Below, in pieces: positions 1 to 7,839 of a stretch of 21,261 nucleotides of DNA. The position numbers and the translations under genes were made by a program. The notes beneath the pieces are model-generated. The model did no database searches, was not told where the DNA came from, and saw only the letters and a list, made by a program, of their open reading frames with translations. Source of the stretch: DATELY01 sp035276085 (GTDB taxonomy: Bacteria; Pseudomonadota; Gammaproteobacteria; Steroidobacterales; Steroidobacteraceae); NCBI GenBank assembly GCA_035276085.1, contig DATELY010000109.1, positions 1-21,261 of the forward strand, read 5' to 3'. Positions within the stretch are counted from its first letter, which is position 1; every line of letters starts with the position of its first letter.

Positions 1-62
1 CGCTCCGCAGGGGAGGGAGATAGATCCGGCGGCTTCGTTCCGGCTCCCTCCCCTGCGGAGCG
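1..62. repeat. GC-rich hairpin repeat (19-bp perfect inverted arms)
   Basis: Bases 1-19 (cgctccgcaggggagggag) are the exact reverse complement of bases 44-62, separated by 24 bases. The right arm continues into a G-rich tail (ggggagggttggggtgggg) up to about base 81. Inverted arms followed by this type of tail resemble the dispersed intergenic hairpin repeats of many gamma- and betaproteobacterial genomes; that resemblance is from memory of such elements. No second copy was seen in this window. The element lies directly before ccoI and may extend left of the window. Confidence 0.75.
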
Positions 63-78
63 GGGGAGGGTTGGGGTG
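63..78 (+). promoter_or_regulatory. Ribosome binding site and GTG start of ccoI within the repeat tail
   Basis: A purine-rich ggggagg (63-69) lies 6 bases before the GTG at 76-78, an acceptable Shine-Dalgarno spacing. The ccoI frame is open back to base 1, but it contains no ATG, GTG or TTG before 76, so this GTG is the first possible conventional start. Both the binding site and the start codon belong to the tail of the hairpin repeat. Confidence 0.55.
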
Positions 79-2556
79 GGGGCACTGGCGGCACTCTGCT
101 TCCACTGCGGCGAACCCCTCAACGACTCCGCGCTGTTCGCGACCATCGACAACCATCGCAAGCCCGTGTGTTGTGCCGGCTGCCTCGCCGTCGCAGAGCT
201 CATCGCCGGCTCGGGGCTCGGCGATTACTACCGCTACCGCGAACAACCGGGACAGCGTCCCGATGCCGCTGTCGCCGACTCCGACCCCTGGAGCGTCTAC
301 CAGCGCGAAGACATCGCATCGCAGTTCACACGCACCGCGGAGGGTCGCACGACCGTCGTGCTGCTCATCGAAGGACTGCGTTGCACGGCGTGCAGCTGGC
401 TCATCGATAAGATGCTCTCGCGGATGGAAGGTGTGTTCGATGTCAGCGTGAATGCCGCTGTCGGTCGAGCACACGTCGAATGGGATGCGACCCGCACGAG
501 TCTGGCGCACATTCTGCGGGCAATCGCGAGTCTCGGTTATGTGCCACATCCCATCACGGACGCGACCATCACGCGCGCGAAGCAAGACGAATCGCGCCAC
601 GCATTGAAGCGTCTGGCGGTCGCGGGGTTCGGCATGATGCAGGTCATGATGTTCGCCGTGGCGACGTACTCGGCGGATATGGCCGGCGAGGTCATGGAGG
701 CGGATATCTGGCGGTACTTCCGCAGCGTCAGCCTGCTCGTGACGACGCCAGTGCTGCTGTACGCCGGTGCGCCAATTCTGCTCGGCGCCTGGCGCAGTGT
801 GCGAGCTCGCACGATCGGTATGGATGTGCCCGTTACCATTGCGCTCGTGCTTGCGTATGCCGCCAGCGTGTTCAATACGTGGCGTGGAACGGGCGTGGTC
901 TACTTCGACTCCGTGACGATGTTCATCTTCTTCCTGACGCTGGGACGCTGGGTGGAAATGAGCGTGCGTCATCGTACGTCGGGCATTACGGATGCGCTTG
1001 CACGCCACCTTCCGCCAACGGCGCATCGTTACGCCGGCGATCGACTCCAGGACGTCGCGACCGCGCAGTTGTCGAGCGATGATCTGGTGCTGATTCGTGC
1101 CGGCGAGATCGTACCGGCCGACGCGGTGCTGCTGGAAGAGGCGGCGACTGTCGACGAGTCGATGCTCACGGGCGAATCGTTGCCCGTGCGCCGCAATGTG
1201 GGTGAGCGCATCAGCGCGGGTTCGCTGAATGTCGGTGGAGCCATTCGAGCGCGCGTCGTCGCCGCGGGTGCTGCAACGTTGCTCTCTGGCATCGTGGCGC
1301 TCCTGCAGCGAGCGCAGGCGCAGAAGCCTGCGCTCGCGCAAGCAGCGGATCGGGCCGCAGCCCGGTTTCTGCAAGGTGTGCTCATCACTTCGGCCGTCGC
1401 GTGTGCGCTGTGGCTTATGATCGACCCGACGCGTGCATTCGCTGCGACACTCGCCGTGCTCGTCGTCGCCTGTCCCTGTGCGTTTGCGATCGCCATGCCG
1501 GCAGCGCTCGCCGCGGCTACGGGGGAGCTCGCCCGGAACGGCGTGCTCGTCACACGGCCCGACGCCATCGAAGCGCTTGCCAGAACCGAGCACGTGATCT
1601 TCGACAAGACCGGAACACTGACGCGCGGCGACGTCCGTCTCGAACGCATCGTGCCGCGGGCAGATCGATCCGAGCTTGAATGTGCCGCCATCGCAGCGGC
1701 GTTGGAACGCGATTCTGAGCATCCGATCGCGCGGGCGTTCGAGCAGTGTCGAACCGCGCAGGTTGCGAGCAACATCCGCAGCACGCCGGGAGGTGGCATC
1801 GAAGGAACGGTTGCGGGCAAACGCTATCGCTTGGGGGCACACGCCTTCAGCACCGAGTGGTGTCGAACCGTCGACCGGCAGCAGCGGAGTGACCATGGCA
1901 CGCTCATCACCTTGGCGAATGAAGACGGCATCCTCGCGGAGTTCGTGCTCGTGGATACGTTGCGGGCGGGCAGCAGGGATATTGCACGCGACCTCGCGGC
2001 CTTGGGCGTGAGCGGCGAAATACTGAGCGGCGATGGGTTGCCGGCCGTGACCTCCGTGGCTCGACAGTGCGGTATCGAGAACTATCAGGCGCGCTGCTCA
2101 CCGCAGCAGAAACTGCTCCGCTTACGCTCGATGCAGGCTCGCGGGCTCAAGGTCGCGATGCTGGGGGATGGCATCAACGACGCCCCGGTTCTGGGGGCAG
2201 CGGATGTCTCGATCGCCATGGGCAAGGGCGCTGCCTTGGCTCACGCCAGCGCAGACATGATCTTCATCGGCGAGGATCTGTCCAGCCTGACCCGCGCGGT
2301 TCGCATCGCGCGCCACACGATGCGCATCGCCAGACAGAATCTCTACTGGGCCGCGGCTTACAACTTCGGCTCACTTCCGCTGGCTGCGCTCGGCTTCATT
2401 CCCGCCTGGGCCGCCGCGCTCGGTATGTCGCTCAGCTCGGTTGGCGTCATCTTGAACGCCACTCGCCTGCTGGGTTCGACCGATCGGCAGCGGCGTGCCT
2501 GCATCCCACCCGTTACCGCGCCACGCTCCGGGCGTGTTGCGTTGAGATCCTCATGA
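76..2556 (+). CDS. ccoI: Copper-translocating P1B-type ATPase, cbb3 oxidase assembly (CcoI/FixI)
   Basis: An 826-residue inner-membrane P-type ATPase, the usual CcoI length. The family exports Cu(I) across the inner membrane for metallation of cbb3 cytochrome c oxidase. The N-terminus has the Cys-rich segment typical of CcoI (CFHCGEP at 8-14; VCCAGC at 31-36), then a heavy-metal-associated domain with the CxxC pair RCTAC (C103, C106). The TGES actuator motif is at 365-368, the intramembrane metal site CPC at 466-468, and the phosphorylation motif DKTGT starts at D510. SEHP of the nucleotide domain is at 547-550 and GDGIND at 697-702. The start is the GTG inside the repeat tail, preceded by a good Shine-Dalgarno. 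The stop overlaps ccoS by ATGA, implying translational coupling. ccoG and ccoH would be expected upstream of the window. Confident in family; the exact N-terminus is less certain. Confidence 0.95.
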   Translation: MGALAALCFHCGEPLNDSALFATIDNHRKPVCCAGCLAVAELIAGSGLGDYYRYREQPGQRPDAAVADSDPWSVYQREDIASQFTRTAEGRTTVVLLIEGLRCTACSWLIDKMLSRMEGVFDVSVNAAVGRAHVEWDATRTSLAHILRAIASLGYVPHPITDATITRAKQDESRHALKRLAVAGFGMMQVMMFAVATYSADMAGEVMEADIWRYFRSVSLLVTTPVLLYAGAPILLGAWRSVRARTIGMDVPVTIALVLAYAASVFNTWRGTGVVYFDSVTMFIFFLTLGRWVEMSVRHRTSGITDALARHLPPTAHRYAGDRLQDVATAQLSSDDLVLIRAGEIVPADAVLLEEAATVDESMLTGESLPVRRNVGERISAGSLNVGGAIRARVVAAGAATLLSGIVALLQRAQAQKPALAQAADRAAARFLQGVLITSAVACALWLMIDPTRAFAATLAVLVVACPCAFAIAMPAALAAATGELARNGVLVTRPDAIEALARTEHVIFDKTGTLTRGDVRLERIVPRADRSELECAAIAAALERDSEHPIARAFEQCRTAQVASNIRSTPGGGIEGTVAGKRYRLGAHAFSTEWCRTVDRQQRSDHGTLITLANEDGILAEFVLVDTLRAGSRDIARDLAALGVSGEILSGDGLPAVTSVARQCGIENYQARCSPQQKLLRLRSMQARGLKVAMLGDGINDAPVLGAADVSIAMGKGAALAHASADMIFIGEDLSSLTRAVRIARHTMRIARQNLYWAAAYNFGSLPLAALGFIPAWAAALGMSLSSVGVILNATRLLGSTDRQRRACIPPVTAPRSGRVALRSS

Positions 2557-2732
2557 GCATTCTGTTCGTTCTCGTCCCTTTGAGCCTGTGCCTGGTGGTC
2601 TTCGCCGGTTGGGCTTTCTTCTGGGCCGTCGACAAAGGACAGTTCGACGATCTGGAGACGCCTGCGTGGAACATCTTGCACGACGATGAGCCGCCGGCAG
2701 AACAGGACGACGCAGCGCGCGGGACAGCCTGA
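2553..2732 (+). CDS. ccoS: cbb3-type cytochrome oxidase assembly protein CcoS
   Basis: A 59-residue single-pass membrane protein. The ATG at 2553 overlaps the ccoI stop (ATGA). Residues 2-26 form one hydrophobic helix, followed by the diagnostic CcoS motif WAVDKGQFDDLE (25-36) and an acidic soluble tail. CcoS is needed for heme and copper insertion into the catalytic subunit of cbb3 oxidase, as known for the family. Length and position immediately after ccoI match the conserved ccoGHIS order. The stop directly abuts the next gene's start codon (TGA-ATG), so the three genes are almost certainly one transcript. Confidence 0.95.
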   Translation: MSILFVLVPLSLCLVVFAGWAFFWAVDKGQFDDLETPAWNILHDDEPPAEQDDAARGTA

Positions 2733-3455
2733 ATGCAAGCGGAGCACGTTCACACCATCAGCCTGAGTGCCGCGTTCATTGCCGGTATCGCGGGCAGCGC
2801 CCATTGCTTTGCAATGTGCGGCGGCATGGCAGGGGCGCTTGGCATGCGGGCGCGCACGTTGGCGAGTGATGCTCGCGACGCATTCGCCCAAGCCGCGCTC
2901 TATCAGGCCGGACGGATCGGCGGTTACGTCCTCGCGGGCGCCATCATCGGTGCGCTCGGTGCGGCAACGCTGCAGGCAGTGAACTTTGCTCAGCTGGGGC
3001 TCGTGCTGCGAATCGCCAGCGGAGTTTTCATTGCCCTGGTCGGTGCACGGCTGCTGTTCCGATGGAATCCACTCGCCTGGATCGAGCGCTGGGGGGCGTT
3101 CTTCTGGCGGCGTTTGCGGCCGCTCGCTCAGCGAGCGGCGCAACGGGCCAGCGCGCCGCGTGCACTCGCGTTGGGATTTCTGTGGGGCTGGTTACCGTGC
3201 GGTCTCGTCTACTCCATGTTGTTGTTTGCCGGCATGAGCGGCAGTTCGCGCACGGGCGCGGGCATCATGCTGGCATTCGGCGTGGGCACCTTGCCCTCCA
3301 TGCTGACCAGCAGCCTGTTTGCCTCGCAGCTGCAACGGCTGATGTCGCGCCGCTGGCCGAAAATCCTCAGCGGAAGTGTGTTGATCGCGTTCGGGGCATG
3401 GATGACGCTGGCGGCGTGGGCGATGTCGTCAGGTCAACACGCCCATGTCAGTTGA
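2733..3455 (+). CDS. Sulfite exporter TauE/SafE-family (UreH/DsbD-like) membrane protein
   Basis: A 240-residue polytopic membrane protein with about six helices. The N-terminal motif GSAHCFAMCGG (21-31) and the second-half motif WGWLPCGLVY are signatures of the UreH/DsbD-like branch of the TauE/SafE superfamily. That branch commonly sits directly after ccoS in Pseudomonas-like cco operons. The paired Cys in these motifs suggest metal or thiol chemistry linked to cytochrome or copper maturation, but no precise function is established. The ATG directly follows the ccoS stop. The gene ends 32 bases from the convergent response regulator gene, and no clear intrinsic terminator was seen between them. 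Confidence 0.88.
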   Translation: MQAEHVHTISLSAAFIAGIAGSAHCFAMCGGMAGALGMRARTLASDARDAFAQAALYQAGRIGGYVLAGAIIGALGAATLQAVNFAQLGLVLRIASGVFIALVGARLLFRWNPLAWIERWGAFFWRRLRPLAQRAAQRASAPRALALGFLWGWLPCGLVYSMLLFAGMSGSSRTGAGIMLAFGVGTLPSMLTSSLFASQLQRLMSRRWPKILSGSVLIAFGAWMTLAAWAMSSGQHAHVS

Positions 3456-3487
3456 GTCTTCGTCGTCTTGCGCTCCACCCTTTCACG

Positions 3488-4177
3488 TCAGGTGAGCTCG
3501 TCTGATCCATCCGTCGCAGGAGCCTCGTTCGCCTGCCATTCCGAAGTGGGCAGCAGAGCGTACTTATGGACCAGTTGCGCCACCGCGCGCACACCCATCT
3601 TGGTCATGACGCGGCCACGGTGAATCTCCACGGTACGCTCGCTCAATCCCAACTGTTCGCCGACCTCCTTGTTGGACAGGCCCCCGACGACGAGATGACA
3701 CACGTCGCGCTCGCGAGGCGTCAATGTTTCCCAGCACTTCGCGCTGTCCTCGCGCTTCTCGATGTCCTCACGCTCCTGGCTATCACGCCGGAGAGCATGA
3801 TTGACTCGATCGAGGAGGTCCTGATCCCGGAACGGCTTCTGAATGAAACCAAAGGCGCCTTTCTTCATGGCCTCGACGGCCATCGGCACATCGCCATGCC
3901 CGGTGATGAAGATGATCGGTATGTTCGCGTTGCGCTGTTTGAGCACACTTTGCAGTTCGAGACCGGTCATCTCCGGCATGCGGATATCGAGCACGAGGCA
4001 GCCTGCGGCGTTCGGATCGAACTGAGCCAGGTAATCGCTCGCCGATGCGAAGAGCATGCATTCGTAGCCAATGGATTCCATCAGCGCTGCCAATGCGCGT
4101 CGCACGGCATCGTCATCATCGACGACATAGACCTTGGATATCTGGGTGCTCTTGACGGGCATCGGCAGGGCGCTCAT
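3488..4177 (-). CDS. FixJ/NarL-type two-component response regulator
   Basis: With the ATG at 4177-4175 the product is 229 residues. The receiver domain (about 15-130) has the acidic cluster VVDDDD (18-23), phosphoacceptor D64 in LVLDIRMPEMTG, T92 in FITGHGD and K114 in QKPF. The FITGHGDVPMAVEAMKKGA segment is characteristic of the FixJ/TodT group. A LuxR-type helix-turn-helix follows (about 149-210: TPRERDV, then GLSNKEVGEQLGLSERTVEI). The reading frame stays open upstream to a TTG at 4336 overlapping the kinase stop, but the extra 53 residues look unlike a receiver, so a start at 4177 (or 4162) is preferred; neither has a strong Shine-Dalgarno. It lies downstream of, and in the same orientation as, the histidine kinase, its probable partner. 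By family analogy it is likely a transcriptional activator of respiratory genes. Confidence 0.9.
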   Translation of the reverse strand: MSALPMPVKSTQISKVYVVDDDDAVRRALAALMESIGYECMLFASASDYLAQFDPNAAGCLVLDIRMPEMTGLELQSVLKQRNANIPIIFITGHGDVPMAVEAMKKGAFGFIQKPFRDQDLLDRVNHALRRDSQEREDIEKREDSAKCWETLTPRERDVCHLVVGGLSNKEVGEQLGLSERTVEIHRGRVMTKMGVRAVAQLVHKYALLPTSEWQANEAPATDGSDELT

Positions 4178-4332
4178 ACGGCGACTGGCGGAACACATAG
4201 TATTACTACACTGCTGGTGGTTCTGCAGATACTGCCGTACACACCGTGAGGTACCAGTCAGGCCCTTCCGACCCCGGCCGTGGCAAGCCCGTATGACCGC
4301 GGTGGCGATCGGAATGTTGCGCCGGCAGCCGA

Positions 4333-5424
4333 TCAACCCGGCAATGGCAAGCCCACGATGAAACGGGCTCCGGGATTGGCGTTGGTGAACCTCAATGTGC
4401 CGCCGTACTCGCCGATGATGCTGCGACAGACCGAGAGCCCCAGTCCGGTGCCCTCAGGTTTCGTGCTGTAGAAGGGCCGGAACAACTCCCGTGCCACGCT
4501 CTCGCTGATACCCGGTCCGTTGTCCACGACCGAGAATTCAACCGTGTCATCCGCCAGCTCCGCGCGCGCTTGCACGATTTTGGGTGCAAGCGGTGCATCG
4601 CGCACGGCATCCAACGCATTGCGGAACAGGCTCATCAACACCTGCTGGATGTGGGAGGGATCGACGTTGACCTGCCAGTCGGCCGCTGGCAGCCCGACCT
4701 CGAAACGAACGTGATGCGTGCGCGCAATCGGCTCGGCGAGCGCGCGGAAGTCAGACAGAATTGCCGAGCAGCTCAACAGCTGTGGCTCGCTTCCCTGCCG
4801 CTTGACCAGGCCGCGCATCCGATGAATCACATCGCCGGCGCGCAATGCTTGCTCGCTGATTTCCCGAAACAGCGTGCTTGCCTTCTCCACTTTCGGCTGC
4901 GGCAGGTTCAGCATGCGCTCGCCTGCTTGCGCGAAGGTCGACATGGCAGCAAGCGGTTGATTCAGTTCGTGGGCCAGCCCTGACGCGATCTCACCCAGCA
5001 GGCTCCAGCGCCCGAGTTGCTGCAAACGATCGCGCCACTCACCCGCTTGCAGTAACTCTGCCTCGCGCCGCTCGCTGTGTGTGCGGTCGTGGAGAACTCC
5101 CGCCACGCGACCGCTATCGTCCGGTACTGGACGCGTCACTATGGCAATGCGCCGTTCCACGCCGGAGACAATCAGTTTGACCTTCCATCCGGCAGCATTC
5201 GCCAGTGCCAAAGGGTCAGCGGATGAGGTGCCCAGAAATCGTCGCTCGAACTCGGGCCAGGTTCGTGGCTCCTCTCCAGGCTGTAGGCCCAGCATGGCAC
5301 ACGCTTCCCGGGACCAATCGCATTCGAGGGAGCGAGACACCGTAAAGCACGCAATGTCCGCTGCCTGGTACGCGAGCTCGGAGCACGCTTGAGCGATGGG
5401 ATCGATAGGTGTGTGTCGAGTCAT
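4333..5424 (-). CDS. Sensor histidine kinase with N-terminal PAS-like domain (FixL-type partner)
   Basis: A 363-residue soluble kinase; no membrane helix is visible. Residues about 10-120 look like a PAS/PAC-type sensor. The dimerisation helix has H152 in LAHELNQPLAAM, the H-E-L-N-Q-P-L type shared with FixL, DctB and NtrB-like kinases. The ATPase domain has the N-box around N269, the G1 box DNGPGIS (301-307) and the G2 box GTGLGLS (325-331). The ATG at 5424 was chosen as the first methionine of a sensible N-terminus. The stop lies 155 bases before the preferred regulator start. It is divergent from the hybrid kinase at 5583, with 158 bases between. FixL-like behaviour is suggested by the FixJ neighbour and the cco operon. 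The PAS-like region is weakly conserved and no heme-ligand signature could be confirmed. Confidence 0.9.
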   Translation of the reverse strand: MTRHTPIDPIAQACSELAYQAADIACFTVSRSLECDWSREACAMLGLQPGEEPRTWPEFERRFLGTSSADPLALANAAGWKVKLIVSGVERRIAIVTRPVPDDSGRVAGVLHDRTHSERREAELLQAGEWRDRLQQLGRWSLLGEIASGLAHELNQPLAAMSTFAQAGERMLNLPQPKVEKASTLFREISEQALRAGDVIHRMRGLVKRQGSEPQLLSCSAILSDFRALAEPIARTHHVRFEVGLPAADWQVNVDPSHIQQVLMSLFRNALDAVRDAPLAPKIVQARAELADDTVEFSVVDNGPGISESVARELFRPFYSTKPEGTGLGLSVCRSIIGEYGGTLRFTNANPGARFIVGLPLPG

Positions 5425-5582
5425 GGGAGTCGTACGACCGAGATGACGGCCATCGTATGGGAGAGCTGTTGCGGACGAGGTAAGAGGATGCGCGTAGTCG
5501 CTCGCATTGGCACGCAGTCGATTGCCTGCTGCTGAAGCACGCGCGTAACCTTGTCACGTCGAGCCGTCATATCGAGCATTCC
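5425..5582. promoter_or_regulatory. Divergent intergenic region between the two sensor kinases
   Basis: These 158 bases separate the minus-strand kinase from the plus-strand hybrid kinase and must hold promoters for both. No FNR/FixK-type TTGAT-N4-ATCAA box and no convincing sigma-70 pair could be read by eye. Confidence 0.5.
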
Positions 5583-7112
5583 ATGGATCCAAGACTAGCG
5601 GAACACCTGTTGCAGTTTGCGCCGGACGCGGCGCTGCTCGTCGATTCGTCGGGTGTCATCTGCTATGCGAATCGTGCCGTGGAGGATCTGTTTGGTTACA
5701 GCGCCGAACAGATCATCGGCATGCGTGTCGAGCAGCTGCTTCCGCAACGGTATCGTGAGCGCCACGCCCAACATCGCTCGAACTTCGAACGGTCTGCCTC
5801 CGTGCGTGAGATGGGTGAGCGCGGTGTACCGCTCCATGCCACGCGCCGCGACGGTTCGGAGTTCCCGGTCGAGATCCGCCTTGCGCCGTTGCCGGTCGAC
5901 GGTGCGTTCCAGACGGTCGCCGTCATTCGGGACACCACCGAGCGGCAGAAGATTCTGCGCGATCTGGAACAGGCGCGCGATGAAGCGCACAAGGCCAATC
6001 AAGCGAAGAGCCGGTTCCTGGCCACGGCGAGCCATGATCTGCGACAGCCGCTGCAATCGCTCCGACTGCTTGCATCGACGCTCAAGCAGAAGCTCACGGA
6101 TCCCGCATTGCAATTGATCGTCCACCGGCAAGAGCAGGCCATCGACGCGATGGGCGATCTGTTGAACGCGCTGCTCGACATCAGCAAGCTGGAATCCGGC
6201 ACGATCCAGCCGGACGTGCAGCAAGTGGAGGTCGCCCAGATCTTCACGGAGCTCCGCGAGCAATTCGATGAGCTCGCACGTCACAAGGGGTTGGCGTTCG
6301 ACGTCGCGCTGTGTGATGACCGCCTGCTTTCCGACCCCGTGCTGTTGCGCCAGCTGCTTCACAACCTGGTGGCGAACGCCCTCAAGTACACCGACACGGG
6401 CCGTGTCTGCGTGCGTTGCGAGCATGCGGGCGCGCACCTGAGCATCGATGTGGAAGACACGGGCATCGGCATCCCGCAGGAGCAGCTGCCGACGATCTTC
6501 AACGAGTTCTATCAGTTGGAGCACCGCGGACATAGACGCCAAGGCATCGGCCTGGGCCTCGCCATCGTGCGCCACATCTGCAATTTGCTCGACTATCAGG
6601 TCGAGGTCACCTCGGAGGTGGGTCATGGCACGCGATTTCGCGTCCATATCCCGCGGGATGCGTACTTGCCGACTCAGCCTCAGCAGCACAAACGCGAGCT
6701 CGCCAAACCAGGCGAGGTCGACCTGGGCAGGCCGCCGCGCATTCTGGTGATCGAGGATGACGATTCAGTGCGCGAGGCACTCGTTCTGGCGCTGGAGATG
6801 GAGGATTTCGATCCCGTCGCCGCAGCAACAGCGGAGCAGGCGCTGCAGCTGATCCAGGAATCGGACAGTCGCCCCGACCTCGTGGTCAGCGATTACCACC
6901 TGGGCGCCGGCATGACGGGCGTCGATGTCGTTACACGGCTGCGCCAGGTGTCGGGTACGGCGCTGCCTGCGGTGTTCTTGAGCGGCGATACTTCGAGTGC
7001 GATGCGCAGCGTGCGCGAGTTTCCGCGCTCTGAGCTCCTGCGGAAGCCCGTGGACTTGCGACAGCTGGCCAATGCAGCGCGCGAGCTGCTCGCGAACAAC
7101 GCCGGCAGGTAA
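5583..7112 (+). CDS. PAS-histidine kinase-receiver hybrid sensor kinase
   Basis: A 509-residue cytoplasmic protein with no membrane segments. A PAS domain covers about 5-120 (LLVDSSGVICYANRAVEDLFGYS at its start, then PAC-like EFPVEIRLAPL and VIRDTTER). A linker coiled coil at about 121-142 leads to the dimerisation domain with H151 in ASHDLRQPLQSL. The ATPase domain has N265 (NLVANALKYT), DTGIGIP (292-298) and GIGLGLA (321-327). The C-terminal receiver (about 386-505) has the acidic residues EDDDS, phosphoacceptor D437 (VVSDYH), S467 and K488. The HDLRQPL subtype with a short C-terminal receiver is a widespread hybrid class. No histidine phosphotransferase is encoded nearby, so its output partner is not visible. 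The ATG at 5583 starts directly at the PAS domain. The 3' end is 24 bases from the convergent cytochrome gene. Confidence 0.92.
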   Translation: MDPRLAEHLLQFAPDAALLVDSSGVICYANRAVEDLFGYSAEQIIGMRVEQLLPQRYRERHAQHRSNFERSASVREMGERGVPLHATRRDGSEFPVEIRLAPLPVDGAFQTVAVIRDTTERQKILRDLEQARDEAHKANQAKSRFLATASHDLRQPLQSLRLLASTLKQKLTDPALQLIVHRQEQAIDAMGDLLNALLDISKLESGTIQPDVQQVEVAQIFTELREQFDELARHKGLAFDVALCDDRLLSDPVLLRQLLHNLVANALKYTDTGRVCVRCEHAGAHLSIDVEDTGIGIPQEQLPTIFNEFYQLEHRGHRRQGIGLGLAIVRHICNLLDYQVEVTSEVGHGTRFRVHIPRDAYLPTQPQQHKRELAKPGEVDLGRPPRILVIEDDDSVREALVLALEMEDFDPVAAATAEQALQLIQESDSRPDLVVSDYHLGAGMTGVDVVTRLRQVSGTALPAVFLSGDTSSAMRSVREFPRSELLRKPVDLRQLANAARELLANNAGR

Positions 7113-7136
7113 CGGATGCGGTGAATGCATGATTCT

Positions 7137-7835
7137 TCAGTCGCCAGCCACGCCATTGTTCCGCAGCCACGTCAGATCGCGCAGCTTCCCCTGCATCCGG
7201 GAGAGATAGTCCGCAAGGCCCATGCGCTCTGTCTGATCGAGGCTGTTCAGGAAGCGGATCAGCTCCGGATCCACATTGCTGCGATGTCCGCCACCCAATG
7301 CTTCGATCTCATCGAGCAGATACGTGTAGTGCTGGTTACGCAGCGAAGGCACAAAGCCGTCCTCGTCGCCGCGCGCGTCCTCCCCATGACAACTCGTGCA
7401 TTGCTCGCGGAACATGGCCTCGCCCAACTGCAGGAACTTGCCATTGCCCACCTGCACGCCGGTCACGGGCTTCAAGGTGTTCGTGTAGACCGCGACGTCG
7501 ACCCAGGCTTGCACGTCGCTCAATGCCGGCTGCTTCATGATGCCGTGCATGGGCGGTGCGGCACGTTCCTGTTCGCGGATGTCGGCAAACTGTTTGACGA
7601 TATACGCCTGACGCTGATTCGCAATGACCGGGATGTTGCGTCTGGCCTTGCCCTGACCACGATCGCCGTGGCACTCCACACAGTACTGCACGAACAAATC
7701 GCGGCCGTGCTTGGGATCGGCATCGCGGTCGCGCGCATCCTGCAGCAACTCGTCGACGGATTGCGTTGCATAGGCCTGTCCGGCCGCAAGCAGTGCGGCC
7801 AGAAGGATCGGGTACGTAATAGAGGTTCTGCGCAT
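7137..7835 (-). CDS. Periplasmic diheme cytochrome c (cytochrome c4-like)
   Basis: A 232-residue protein with a Sec signal peptide (hydrophobic 8-20, probable cleavage after AYA at 21-23). It has two heme c attachment motifs, CVECH (52-56) and CTSCH (146-150), in two tandem class I cytochrome domains. Candidate axial Met ligands are M97 or M100 in domain 1 and M206 or M214 in domain 2. The layout matches c4/c553-type diheme proteins, which pass electrons from the bc1 level to terminal oxidases. The ATG at 7835 lies 4 bases after the upstream RNase-like gene's stop, and its Shine-Dalgarno (ggag) lies within the last codons of that gene, so co-transcription is very likely. Proximity to cbb3 oxidase assembly genes makes it a plausible oxidase donor; that is inference. 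Confidence 0.9.
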   Translation of the reverse strand: MRRTSITYPILLAALLAAGQAYATQSVDELLQDARDRDADPKHGRDLFVQYCVECHGDRGQGKARRNIPVIANQRQAYIVKQFADIREQERAAPPMHGIMKQPALSDVQAWVDVAVYTNTLKPVTGVQVGNGKFLQLGEAMFREQCTSCHGEDARGDEDGFVPSLRNQHYTYLLDEIEALGGGHRSNVDPELIRFLNSLDQTERMGLADYLSRMQGKLRDLTWLRNNGVAGD

Positions 7836-7839
7836 TCAC

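Noticed and set aside
4178..4336. N-terminal extension of the FixJ-like regulator to a TTG overlapping the kinase stop
   Set aside because: The added 53 residues are Arg/Cys-rich and unlike a receiver N-terminus; internal ATGs at 4177 or 4162 give the normal family length.
5511..5532. Possible sigma-54 promoter (tggcac ... ttgc) upstream of the hybrid kinase
   Set aside because: The spacing between tggcac and ttgc is 8 bases, not the required 5, so the -24/-12 geometry fails.
5595..6689. 364-codon minus-strand open frame antisense to the hybrid kinase
   Set aside because: It is a high-GC shadow of a gene with clear domain motifs, and its translation resembles no protein.
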